A stretch of DNA of 20,087 nucleotides from a virus: positions 1-20,087 of the IMG/VR virus record IMGVR_UViG_3300037091_000497; one strand, given 5' to 3'. Positions 1-6,220 of the stretch are shown here, in pieces. A program made the position numbers and the translations under genes. A model generated the notes under the pieces. That model saw nothing but the letters and a program-made list of their open reading frames with translations, was not told where the DNA came from and ran no database searches. The stretch's first letter is position 1, and each line of letters opens with the position of its first letter.

Positions 1-8
1 ATGGCAGA

Positions 9-191
9 GTGAACCTGAGCAGTGATGTTTATCTGAGGGCCAAAGCCAACTTCCCGGAAGTCGCGCGTGAAGTGGATGCCTACCTCTCCCGGAACATCTC
101 TGTGGTAAAGGAAGAGGGTACGGGGCCGCCCACTCAAATCAGCCGTGTAGAGAAGATAACCAGGATATTTCACTTGGGGAGGAGAGGATGA
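9..191 (+). CDS. Small hypothetical protein, early region
   Basis: I do not recognise this 60-residue protein. It starts at a GTG (9-11) that overlaps the TGA (10-12) of an upstream reading frame of which only three codons are visible, and it ends in an ATGA overlap with the next gene. Both junctions suggest translational coupling in a compact phage early operon. The N-terminal half (about residues 4-27) is mixed charged and helix-prone; the C-terminus is basic (ends RRG). There are no Cys pairs, no membrane segment and no clear domain. The overlaps are the main reason to believe it is translated. Confidence 0.5.
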   Translation: MNLSSDVYLRAKANFPEVAREVDAYLSRNISVVKEEGTGPPTQISRVEKITRIFHLGRRG

Positions 192-394
192 CACCCACGA
201 TCACAAAGTTAGCTTACAACATTTCAGAAGTAGCGGTGCTACTTGGCATATCCGAAACCTCGGCCCGGGAGGGTGCACGCCGGGGTGAAATACCTTCAAA
301 AAAAGTGGGGCATCGCGTGCTCGTGCCTGTGGCGGCGTTCAACAAGTGGTTGGACGCCATCAATAATCCGCCTTACAAGGGCGAAGGTATCTGA
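188..394 (+). CDS. MerR/excisionase-type HTH DNA-binding protein
   Basis: This 68-residue protein has the layout of the HTH_17/excisionase (MerR-like) family: an N-terminal 'YNISEVAVLLGISETSARE' helix-turn-helix (about residues 10-28), a basic turn (ARRGEIPSKKVG, 30-41) and the 'HRVLVPVAAFNKWL' strand-helix that closes the domain. Family members bind DNA as excisionases, small regulators or replication accessory proteins. Here it sits in a chain of overlapping genes (ATGA at 188, TGATG at 392-396) upstream of replication genes, so a regulatory or replication role is as likely as excision. No integrase is visible in the window to pair it with. The domain call is firm; the exact role is inferred. 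Confidence 0.75.
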   Translation: MTPTITKLAYNISEVAVLLGISETSAREGARRGEIPSKKVGHRVLVPVAAFNKWLDAINNPPYKGEGI

Positions 395-642
395 TGAACG
401 CCCGATGCGTCCAAGCCGCGGCTTATGAGGCCAACCTTCACACCGCCACCCAAAGGCTAAAGAAGGAGTGCTGCGTTTGCCATCAGCGTTTTGAGCAGGG
501 TGAGCTTTACTATTCCGTTAGGTATTGCATCGGCGTCGATGCGCACCCGCACGCGGTTCATACGCAGGAACTGACACAGTTTGCCATAAAAAGCCGTGAA
601 GGCTGGGAGTATCCATTTAAGGAGAATAAAAAGAATGTCTGA
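394..642 (+). CDS. Small Cys/His-rich hypothetical protein
   Basis: An 82-residue protein of unknown function. Its start overlaps the preceding stop (TGATG at 392-396). The visible feature is a candidate metal site: C26-C27-x-C29-H30 followed by C45 and a His cluster (H51, H53, H56), consistent with a small zinc-binding fold. It could be one of the many small phage zinc-finger proteins found near replication genes. Its last codons overlap the Shine-Dalgarno and the start of the next gene (ATG at 635), so the two are probably co-translated. No enzymatic motif is seen. Confidence 0.55.
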   Translation: MNARCVQAAAYEANLHTATQRLKKECCVCHQRFEQGELYYSVRYCIGVDAHPHAVHTQELTQFAIKSREGWEYPFKENKKNV

Positions 643-1120
643 ACAAATAATCACCATCAAAGAGATCGCAGAGAAGCCGGGGAAGAACGGGCCGTTCAAG
701 ATTGTAACCTCAGAGAACGGGGCCAAGTTCTATGCCTTTGAGGCCGCGACTTTTAATTCTCTGAAACCCGGGGCCAGCGTCAAGTTAGATATAGAGAAAC
801 AGGGGGATTATAACCATATCAAGGGCGTGGTGATAGCCGGCGCCCCGACAAGCCAACCGGCACAGCCGCCACAAGCCAAACCTGTGCCTGTCACACCTTC
901 AGCGGCGCCGATTACACGGGAGGCAAGCATCGAGGCCCAGGTGGCTGTTAAGGCGGTAGCCGAGATGGTATCCAGCGGCAAGCTTGATGTGAACGGGCAG
1001 GCCGGGCAGTACGCCGTTGGGTGGTGCATCATCAAACTGCGCGAGGCATTGCCGGCTGTGGTTGTTGAAATGATAGACGCCCGGGTTAAAGAACCGGTCA
1101 AGACCAAAGCTAAGGAATAA
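635..1120 (+). CDS. OB-fold-like protein, possible ssDNA-binding/replication accessory
   Basis: Protein of 161 residues when started at ATG 635, which has AAGGAG (619-624) about 10 bases upstream; an in-frame ATG at 596 lacks such a site and lies inside the previous gene. Residues 5-65 alternate short strands in the pattern of an OB-fold nucleic-acid-binding domain (ITIKEI... GPFKIVTSENGAKFYAF... GASVKLDIEKQG.. HIKGVV). Residues 67-95 are a Pro/Ala/Gln-rich linker, and the rest is helical (EAQVAVKAVAEMV..., WCIIKLREAL). Similar architectures occur in phage single-strand-binding and recombination accessory proteins. Its position directly before the primase-helicase fits that role. The OB assignment rests on pattern only, without a diagnostic motif. 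Confidence 0.6.
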   Translation: MSEQIITIKEIAEKPGKNGPFKIVTSENGAKFYAFEAATFNSLKPGASVKLDIEKQGDYNHIKGVVIAGAPTSQPAQPPQAKPVPVTPSAAPITREASIEAQVAVKAVAEMVSSGKLDVNGQAGQYAVGWCIIKLREALPAVVVEMIDARVKEPVKTKAKE

Positions 1121-1123
1121 GCC

Positions 1124-1264
1124 GTGGTTGAAATGGATGTTGAATCTGCCCCGCGGGGTTCTAAATCTTGCGGGGACTGCCGTTATTACAAGGGTAACAA
1201 GCATTGCGAGTGCCGGGAAATCGAAGACATGGTTGAAAGCGGTTGCCGGGACTGGAGACCATGA
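1124..1264 (+). CDS. 46-aa Cys-rich mini-protein (zinc-ribbon-like)
   Basis: A short gene between the OB-fold-like protein and the primase-helicase. It starts at GTG 1124 (ATG 1133 is an alternative) and its stop overlaps the next start as ATGA at 1261-1264. The protein carries CGDCRYYKG, then H-C-E-C, then a final C before RDWRP: five cysteines in a pattern seen in small phage metal-binding proteins of the type 'C-x2-C ... C ... C-x-W'. Function is unknown. The conserved spacing, the coupling to the essential replication gene and the lack of intergenic space support it being real. Confidence 0.6.
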   Translation: MVEMDVESAPRGSKSCGDCRYYKGNKHCECREIEDMVESGCRDWRP

Positions 1265-3246
1265 TCAAAGGCATTGAGAATGTCCTCGACCGTATGACGG
1301 GGGTCAAACGGCTGCCCTCCGGCGCTTACCAGGCGCATTGCCCTGCCCATGACGACAGGCGCGCGAGCCTATCTATCACGCAGGCAGGCGACAAGATACT
1401 GATGAATTGCCATGCCGGATGCCGGACCGAGGCGATACTGGGGGTGATGGGGCTGGAGATGGAAGATTTGTTTATTGATGAAAAGAGGCCCCGCCAGGAA
1501 CCGAAGATATTAACCACCTACGACTATACCGACGAGGCCGGCACCCTGCTGTTCCAGGTGGTGCGTACCGACCCCAAAGGATTCTTCCAGCGGCATAAGA
1601 ACGGTGGCGGTGAATGGTTAAACAAGATGGACGGGGTGAGGCGGGTAATCTACCACCTGCCTGAAGTCCTGGCAGGAGACAAGATATTTAATGTTGAGGG
1701 CGAAAAGGATGCGGATGGCCTGCGGTTACATGGGCTGACAGCCACTACCTCGCCCGGTGGGGCAAACGCATGGAAGGCTGAATATGCCAATTGCTTTAAG
1801 GACAAGGATGTAACCGTCATCCCCGATAACGACGAACCCGGGTATGAATACGCAAGACAGGTAGTCAATTCCATCAAAGGGACAGCCAAAAGCATCAAGG
1901 CCATCATACTCCCCGAAGGCAATAAAGACGTGAGCGAATGGCTGGATAACGGAGGCGACATAAACCAGCTGGAGGTCCTCGAACAGGATGTTACGGTGCT
2001 GTTCGGTATGCGGAAAGCAGAAGTTAAAGAGAGAACCGGCGGCTATGACTTTGAATGGGCCAAAGAACATGTAAAGGTAGAATGCCGGCGCCTCGCACTG
2101 CACTCGGGAGAACTCAAGGGCGAGATAACCATCTTGCATGCGGGCCAGCATATTTACCAGGCAAGCTTTAACTTCTCAAGCGGACAGTCACGTGAGCGGC
2201 TGTCATGCTCGCTCAAAAAGAAGCTCGACATCAGTTGGGCCGAGATGTTCGAACAGGTGTGCACGGAAACCCTCGAACGCTTTCGCAAGGGGGAGGTGGT
2301 AGTTGAGCTGAGCTCCATCAATGAAAACATAAAGCCTCCTGAATATCTGCTGAGGCCTTTTATTATCAAGAACTATCCCACCATCATATTCGGGGATCCG
2401 TCATCATCCAAGAGTCTTAACGCTCTTATCATGACAATCTGCATGGTGCTGCCCTGGTATGACAATCCGATGGGGTGGGACGCCCCGCAACGCCCTATCC
2501 GGTGCCTCTACCTGGACTGGGAGACAGACAGCCAGACCGTTGAATGGGCGCTGTCATGCGTCTCAAAAGGCATGGGGCTGGGACCCTTGTGTGTTAACTA
2601 CCGCCGGTGCAGTCATCCCCTGGCGACCGACGTGGAGCAGATCGCCAAATGGATAGACGAAACCCGGGCGGAATTCACAATCTTTGACTCGCTGGGCATG
2701 GCGGCCGGGGGAGATCTTAATGCCACCGAACCGGCATTCAACTTCTGGGCGGCATGGCGCAAGCTCAAAACAACGTCACTCATCCTGGCCCATACGTCCA
2801 AGAACAGCGATGACAAGAGGACCCGTTCCGTATACGGCAACCAGTATTACTCTGCCGAAGCCCGCTGCATCTGGGAGGTTAAAAAGTCGCAGGAGAATGA
2901 CAGCTCGGAGATGGACGTAGCTTTATTCAACCGCAAGCCGCCGCCGTTTGCCAAACTGCACGGCCCATTGGGTTTGCATATCAACTTTCAGGGCGGCGAT
3001 ATAAGCGACAAGACCATTATTACCCGGAGTCAACCGCAGTCCGTGAGTGAGTTTGTGGCAGCAATGGGCACTCAGGCCGAAATAGAACAACTCATCAAGG
3101 AAAACACCAAGATGACGAATGCCCAGATTCAGGAAGCACTAACTTTGTCTCCGGATAATATCCGCCATGCCTTGAAAAGACTAAAGGACAAGCAAAAGAT
3201 TATTAAGCTTGATGACGGGTCGTGGGGGTTAAATTATCGTGTTTAA
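1261..3246 (+). CDS. Phage primase-helicase (zinc site, TOPRIM, RecA-like ATPase)
   Basis: A 661-residue replication protein that should make RNA primers and unwind DNA at the phage fork. Domain order: a CHC2-like zinc site (C27-x2-H30 ... C50-x3-C54); a TOPRIM domain with the acidic residues E146 (VEGEKDAD) and D189/D191 (IPDNDEPG); an insert of about 110 residues (about 260-365) that I cannot assign; then a RecA/RepA-like ATPase with Walker A GDPSSSKS (378-385), a strand RCLYLDWE (414-421), Walker B ending in D476 (FTIFDS) and a sensor-like H511 (LILAHTSK). The C-terminal 60 residues look like a winged helix. The start is ATG 1261, which overlaps the previous stop; an upstream TTG (1243) lies inside that gene. 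It follows the HTH and OB-fold genes and is followed by a repeat cluster. Confidence 0.9.
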   Translation: MIKGIENVLDRMTGVKRLPSGAYQAHCPAHDDRRASLSITQAGDKILMNCHAGCRTEAILGVMGLEMEDLFIDEKRPRQEPKILTTYDYTDEAGTLLFQVVRTDPKGFFQRHKNGGGEWLNKMDGVRRVIYHLPEVLAGDKIFNVEGEKDADGLRLHGLTATTSPGGANAWKAEYANCFKDKDVTVIPDNDEPGYEYARQVVNSIKGTAKSIKAIILPEGNKDVSEWLDNGGDINQLEVLEQDVTVLFGMRKAEVKERTGGYDFEWAKEHVKVECRRLALHSGELKGEITILHAGQHIYQASFNFSSGQSRERLSCSLKKKLDISWAEMFEQVCTETLERFRKGEVVVELSSINENIKPPEYLLRPFIIKNYPTIIFGDPSSSKSLNALIMTICMVLPWYDNPMGWDAPQRPIRCLYLDWETDSQTVEWALSCVSKGMGLGPLCVNYRRCSHPLATDVEQIAKWIDETRAEFTIFDSLGMAAGGDLNATEPAFNFWAAWRKLKTTSLILAHTSKNSDDKRTRSVYGNQYYSAEARCIWEVKKSQENDSSEMDVALFNRKPPPFAKLHGPLGLHINFQGGDISDKTIITRSQPQSVSEFVAAMGTQAEIEQLIKENTKMTNAQIQEALTLSPDNIRHALKRLKDKQKIIKLDDGSWGLNYRV

Positions 3247-3253
3247 TACTTAC

Positions 3254-3347
3254 CATGACAGCATGTCATGACACCCCCTCTAAAGAGGGGGGGTGTGTCA
3301 TGTCATGGAAAACATGACTGTCCGTGACAGGGTGTCATGGTGTCATG
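3254..3347 (+). repeat. Cluster of TGTCATG / CATGACA heptamers
   Basis: The 130-base gap between the primase-helicase and the VRR-NUC gene holds seven exact copies of one heptamer: CATGACA at 3254-3260 and 3267-3273, and TGTCATG at 3264-3270, 3296-3302, 3301-3307, 3333-3339 and 3341-3347. Near-copies are CATGACT (3313-3319) and CGTGACA (3323-3329). Copies occur in both orientations and partly overlap. Such density is unlike coding sequence and resembles iterons or a multi-site operator. The adjacent primase-helicase makes a replication origin or an autoregulatory site plausible, but nothing here proves either. Confidence 0.7.
3267..3302 (+). repeat. GC-rich hairpin inside the heptamer cluster
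   Basis: CATGACACCCCCTC (3267-3280) can pair with GAGGGGGGGTGTGTCATG (3285-3302) across a TAAA loop, with small bulges on the right arm. The hairpin lies 20 bases after the primase-helicase stop. No T-run follows, so it is not a typical intrinsic terminator. It could stabilise a transcript end or be part of an origin. Confidence 0.55.
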
Positions 3348-3376
3348 CAACTACCCAAGTAGAGAAGAAAAGATAA

Positions 3377-3745
3377 ATGGCCAAAGTGATTAGCGGGCTA
3401 GTTAAAGAGATATCAACCAGTAACAAAATGTCAGAAGCGCAACTGCAGTCGGCCATCATCGAGCTGGCCCATGCACTGGGTTATCGGGCGGCCCACTTCC
3501 GGCCGGCGCTCACATCTAAAGGCTGGCGGACACCGGTATCGGCCGACGGGAAAGGTTTCCCAGACTTGAACCTTGTTAAGAAGGGTCGCGTCATCTACAT
3601 CGAGTGCAAAAGCGAGAAGGGGAAGCAATCACCGGAGCAGATGGAGTGGGAGCAAGAGATCAGGGCTAGTGGTGCCGAGTATTACTTGTTCCGACCCTCC
3701 GACTGGCTGAATGACAGCGTAGAGAAGGCTTTACAGACGAAATGA
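3377..3745 (+). CDS. VRR-NUC family nuclease
   Basis: A 122-residue protein with the PD-(D/E)xK arrangement of phage VRR-NUC nucleases: an N-terminal helix with E20 (SEAQLQSAI), then GFPDL with D63, a strand IYIECK with E76 and K78, and the typical GKQSPEQ..W loop after it. These are the catalytic residues of the family, which cuts branched or structured DNA and often stands alone next to phage replication and recombination genes. Start ATG 3377 has only a weak AGAAAAG upstream; ATG 3428 (residue 18) is possible but would sit just ahead of E20. The stop overlaps the next gene as ATGA at 3742-3745. Confidence 0.85.
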   Translation: MAKVISGLVKEISTSNKMSEAQLQSAIIELAHALGYRAAHFRPALTSKGWRTPVSADGKGFPDLNLVKKGRVIYIECKSEKGKQSPEQMEWEQEIRASGAEYYLFRPSDWLNDSVEKALQTK

Positions 3746-3924
3746 AAAAGACGTCCTGCATCTGGCTTAAAGAGAAATGCCCGGAAGGTAAATGCGGCGG
3801 CGACCTATATCTAGAGCACGACGCCTGGGGCCGTGTCAAGAAGAAGTGCCTGCTGTGTTCCCGGGAGTTCGAATTGACCAAAAGACAACTCAAGGATCTG
3901 AAGAAGGAGGGCGAATGGTTATGA
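3742..3924 (+). CDS. Small zinc-ribbon-like protein
   Basis: A 60-residue basic protein coupled by an ATGA overlap to the nuclease upstream. Cysteines at 6, 13, 18 and the pair C36-x2-C39 (KKCLLCSREF), followed by a Lys-rich helical tail, suggest a zinc ribbon able to bind nucleic acid. I do not recognise a named family. It overlaps the start of the next gene, whose AGGAGG Shine-Dalgarno (3904-3909) lies inside this coding region. Confidence 0.6.
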   Translation: MKKTSCIWLKEKCPEGKCGGDLYLEHDAWGRVKKKCLLCSREFELTKRQLKDLKKEGEWL

Positions 3925-4406
3925 CCAAGACCCTCCAGCAGAATTCACTAAGAAATGCATCATATGACAGGCCGTACTGGGTTTCCTATTCGGCTTTTCG
4001 CTATAGTGAGCAACAGATTCGCTGGCTCATCGAGAACGAAGAGTATTTTGACGAAGGTTGCTGGCCCAGGGAACCTGCCGGAGAGTACATCACTGAGAGA
4101 TACGACCGGCACGAGAAGCGCTATGTTGAGTGGATAGGCTGCGGCTCGACTATCGAGGACAGCCAGGGCAAGACCTCCATAAAGGGCGAGGCCTCATTCT
4201 GTAAGGCTAAGATTATCCACGGTGACGTGATGCAACGAATCAAGAATGCCGGTACACCTGGCAAACTATTGGTGGCGCAGGTGAGGGCGGGTTATACCTG
4301 CCTGGACGATGAAGCCTATCATGCACTGATATATGTCTGTGGGAAGAATCCTAAAAAGACACCTTACGATACCTGGTTGAGGGGTAGGGAGTACCGAAAA
4401 GGTTGA
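3915..4406 (+). CDS. Hypothetical phage protein, last gene of the early block
   Basis: A 163-residue soluble protein, not recognised. I chose ATG 3915, five bases after AGGAGG (3904-3909); ATG 3921 is equally in frame, and a longer open frame back to 3792 only shadows the previous gene. The protein is rich in aromatic and charged residues at the N-terminus (YWVSYSAFRYSEQQIRWLI) with a helical ENEEYFDEG stretch, and has scattered cysteines without a clear zinc pattern. As the final rightward gene before the strand switch it could be a regulator or structure-specific DNA protein, but no motif supports that. Confidence 0.6.
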   Translation: MVMTKTLQQNSLRNASYDRPYWVSYSAFRYSEQQIRWLIENEEYFDEGCWPREPAGEYITERYDRHEKRYVEWIGCGSTIEDSQGKTSIKGEASFCKAKIIHGDVMQRIKNAGTPGKLLVAQVRAGYTCLDDEAYHALIYVCGKNPKKTPYDTWLRGREYRKG

Positions 4407-4424
4407 TTATTTTCTTTAAGCCCA

Positions 4425-5189
4425 TTAATTGGCGATGATTACATCAAAATTATTTAGGAGGATGGTTTTTCTTTCCAGGGCGTCCGTTACAGTTGTGATT
4501 ATCGAAGATTCTTTGGACTGCCCAAATCTAGTTACGATATCATCATAGATCGCGATTGCATCTGAGACGAGGCCCAGTTGTTCCAGTGAATCCCCCTTGT
4601 CGTAAAGGGTTTTAGCCATTCGTTCGCGCATAGAAGTAGTATTGGTTTTACCAAACCTGGCTATAAAATTATCACAGGCACTAACGGCCTCTTGATGACG
4701 TCCACATTTACCCAAAGCTACGTTCTTGTTGTGCAGTGCCGTGGCCAACATCTCAAGCAGAACGGGTTTTCTAGCCCTGCCGAATCTGACTTCAATGTCT
4801 TCGTATACGGAAAGCTCCTCTACAGTCCTTTCAAGCTTCCACAGAACATCCGCTTTATTTATCAAAGTATTTGCCAAGAGTTCTCGCAATGCAGGGTCTT
4901 TTGATTGTCCGAACCTGGCTATGAAGTCGTCATATACTGCAATTTCATCTTCATATCTGCCAGATTCCCACAGTGCTAGGCCCTTGTTATACAGGGCTTT
5001 TGCCAAGAACTCGCGCAAAGAGGGTGTATTTGACCGATCGACGCAGGTAATGACCACATCATAAGCGGCTACTGCTTGTTCGTAACTGCCCCTGTCCATA
5101 AGCCTATCGCCCCTATTAAGCAGAGTTTGTACCGCGCGTTTGGCGTTAATGGGTCGCCCATTGGGATAAGATAATTTCACCGTTTTCAT
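4425..5189 (-). CDS. Tetratricopeptide-repeat protein
   Basis: A 254-residue protein made of TPR-type helix pairs. The boundary tripeptide RFG recurs at residues 92, 135, 178 and 221, an exact 43-residue period, and each unit has the form 'LxxxLAxALxNKGxxLxxxGRxEEAVxxYDDxIxRFG'. TPR arrays mediate protein-protein contacts; the 43-residue spacing and PALRE/MLATALHNK sequences resemble TPR proteins common in environmental bacteria. No catalytic or membrane domain is attached, so it would act through a partner. It is the last gene of the leftward cassette, 54 bases after a palindrome. It has no strong Shine-Dalgarno, so the start could lie slightly elsewhere. Confidence 0.8.
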   Translation of the reverse strand: MKTVKLSYPNGRPINAKRAVQTLLNRGDRLMDRGSYEQAVAAYDVVITCVDRSNTPSLREFLAKALYNKGLALWESGRYEDEIAVYDDFIARFGQSKDPALRELLANTLINKADVLWKLERTVEELSVYEDIEVRFGRARKPVLLEMLATALHNKNVALGKCGRHQEAVSACDNFIARFGKTNTTSMRERMAKTLYDKGDSLEQLGLVSDAIAIYDDIVTRFGQSKESSIITTVTDALERKTILLNNFDVIIAN

Positions 5190-5219
5190 TGAATCTTTAT
5201 CGTACGTTCACACAGCGTT

Positions 5220-5243
5220 ATTTGGTAAAGAACTTTACCAAAT
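5220..5243. repeat. 24-bp perfect palindrome before the TPR gene
   Basis: Arms ATTTGGTAAAG and CTTTACCAAAT flank a central AA. The palindrome touches the stop codon of the upstream (leftward) small Cys protein and ends 31 bases before the TPR gene start. In RNA it would be an 11-bp stem with a minimal loop, but no T-run follows on the leftward strand. An operator for a dimeric repressor or a processing hairpin are both possible. Confidence 0.6.
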
Positions 5244-5461
5244 TATCGCTTTTTCTCGTAGAGACACTCTATGCAAGCTGAGGGGTTTGCCCATCTTGAA
5301 GGGTCTCTAGGTCCTTGGTTTATTGGGCATCGTGCTTCTACTTCTCCATTTTCGTATACGATTATTATTGCTTGGACTGATGCTTCGTCCAGCATGTGTG
5401 ATTTGCACATTAGGGCGCAGGTTACGAGCTGGGTCGATATTATCTTTGCCTGTTCGCTCAT
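5243..5461 (-). CDS. Small Cys protein A (paralogue of the 5815-6066 gene)
   Basis: A 72-residue protein of unknown function whose start overlaps the stop of the Thr-rich gene (TAATG at 5459-5463). It carries IIST near the N-terminus, then C15/C19, a two-strand segment 'AIIIVYENGEVEARC' and a C-terminal C-x2-C followed by LYE. The gene at 5815-6066 shows the same order of IIST, V-x-C, a 'VxYxxGxxExRC' strand and a late Cys pair with YE, so the two are related copies. The four to five conserved cysteines suggest a small zinc-binding fold. Confidence 0.65.
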   Translation of the reverse strand: MSEQAKIISTQLVTCALMCKSHMLDEASVQAIIIVYENGEVEARCPINQGPRDPSRWANPSACIECLYEKKR

Positions 5462-5622
5462 TAATAGCCTGTTCTTTCACGCTGCTTTTTTTCCCATGAA
5501 TCTGGTTTTGCTGGGACTGGGCCAAATGGGTCACGACGAGGCTCTTCTTTCGGAGGTGGTGTTTTTGTTGTTGTAGTCGTCCTAGTTGTAGTCGTCCTTG
5601 TTGTAGTCTTCTCTTCTGGCAT
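5461..5622 (-). CDS. 53-aa Thr-rich, Pro-rich peptide
   Basis: This small gene has a strong Shine-Dalgarno (GGGGAGGG, leftward strand) a few bases before ATG 5622 and a stop that overlaps the next gene's ATG, so it is probably translated and coupled to it. The first half is a low-complexity run of Thr blocks separated by Arg or Lys (residues 4-21). The second half is PPPKEEPRR...PFGPVPAKPDSW and ends KKQRERTGY. It has no membrane segment and is probably disordered. I know no family for it. Confidence 0.6.
   Translation of the reverse strand: MPEEKTTTRTTTTRTTTTTKTPPPKEEPRRDPFGPVPAKPDSWEKKQRERTGY
5569..5613 (-). repeat. Three 15-bp tandem repeats encoding Arg-Thr-Thr-Thr-Thr units
   Basis: Plus-strand units TGTTGTAGTCGTCCT (5569-5583), AGTTGTAGTCGTCCT (5584-5598) and a diverged third (5599-5613) lie in register inside the Thr-rich gene. 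Being a multiple of three, copy-number change would lengthen or shorten the Thr-rich stretch without shifting frame. Confidence 0.7.
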
Positions 5623-5672
5623 TGTTACCCTCCCCTATTATTATTTCTTTTTAGCTCTAGGCAATTTTGGTA

Positions 5673-5828
5673 TCATTGTACGTAGCTTTTGAAGAGCTTA
5701 GGTATGCCTCTCTGCTCCTTCTTACGTATTGCAATCCCAGAGTATCACCATTGTCCACGAACCGCCCTACTTAGTTTGAACATGGCTGCCACGCCTGGCG
5801 TCCGCTTGAACTCTTCAGTTCCCCTCAT
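5673..5828 (-). pseudogene. Possible broken small ORF (in-frame TGA)
   Basis: Leftward from ATG 5828, overlapping the end of the 5815-6066 gene by 14 bases, a frame runs 27 codons (MRGTEEFKRTPGVAAMFKL...GQW), meets TGA at 5745-5747, and then stays open for 23 more codons (YSGIAIRKKEQRG...SYVQ) to TGA 5673-5675. The composition is basic on both sides of the stop. It could be one small gene with a nonsense mutation, or chance. There is no strong Shine-Dalgarno. Confidence 0.2.
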
Positions 5829-6066
5829 ATGGACAATGTTCCTCAGGACATTCGTGCTTTCCCGTAACGCCCCTTTTTTGTACCATGTCACCATTAAAAG
5901 TGTAAAGAGTTTCTACAATGACCGGTCTCTCCATAGCGCACCTGACTTCCTGGGTGCCATCATTGTAGAAAACGACAAGTGCATCACACTTGCCATAGAT
6001 GCAATGTACCGTCGAAGTACTGATTATTTGATGGTCTTCAGTTGAATGTGCCATCGGAATCTGCAT
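5815..6066 (-). CDS. Small Cys protein B (paralogue of the 5243-5461 gene)
   Basis: An 83-residue protein (or 79 from the second Met, MAHSTED). It shares with protein A the order IIST, V-x-C-x4-C, a 'ALVVFYNDGTQEVRC' hairpin and a late Cys pair (ECPEEHCPYE). Cysteines at about 22, 27, 43, 73 and 78 could form a zinc site. It differs by an insertion between the third Cys and the last pair. The function is unknown. It lies in the leftward cassette between the J-domain gene and the Thr-rich gene. No clear Shine-Dalgarno distinguishes the two starts. Confidence 0.6.
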   Translation of the reverse strand: MQIPMAHSTEDHQIISTSTVHCIYGKCDALVVFYNDGTQEVRCAMERPVIVETLYTFNGDMVQKRGVTGKHECPEEHCPYEGN

Positions 6067-6096
6067 ACCAATCGATCGGTGATTGTTCTTTACCGG

Positions 6097-6183
6097 TCAT
6101 TTTATTAATCGCCTCAGCCCTTCGCTAACGGTTGCCTTTCCAGGCATCTGTTTAGCTCTAAGTTTTGCTTTATCGCCACCCAC
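6097..6183 (-). CDS. Possible 28-aa basic micro-ORF
   Basis: GTG 6183 opens a frame reading VGGDKAKLRAKQMPGKATV... to TGA 6097-6099; that stop overlaps, as ATGA, a second micro-ORF of 20 codons (6038-6100, MTGKEQSPIDWYADSDGTFN). The coupling and the protein-like composition are suggestive, but the frames are tiny, the GTG has no good Shine-Dalgarno, and an in-frame ATG slightly upstream is cut off by TGA after three codons. Treat as a candidate only. Confidence 0.25.
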   Translation of the reverse strand: MGGDKAKLRAKQMPGKATVSEGLRRLIK

Positions 6184-6220
6184 ACCCCATCAGCTAGTCA
6201 TTCCATCTTCTTCGGGCTTA

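Noticed and set aside
5689-6045. 118-codon plus-strand frame
   Set aside because: It lies opposite the Cys protein B gene, which has paralogue support. The frame shows no domain or Shine-Dalgarno.
5673-6200. Recoding of TGA (Trp or selenocysteine)
   Set aside because: TGA is the normal stop of many clear genes here, including ATGA overlaps, and no SECIS-like element was evident.
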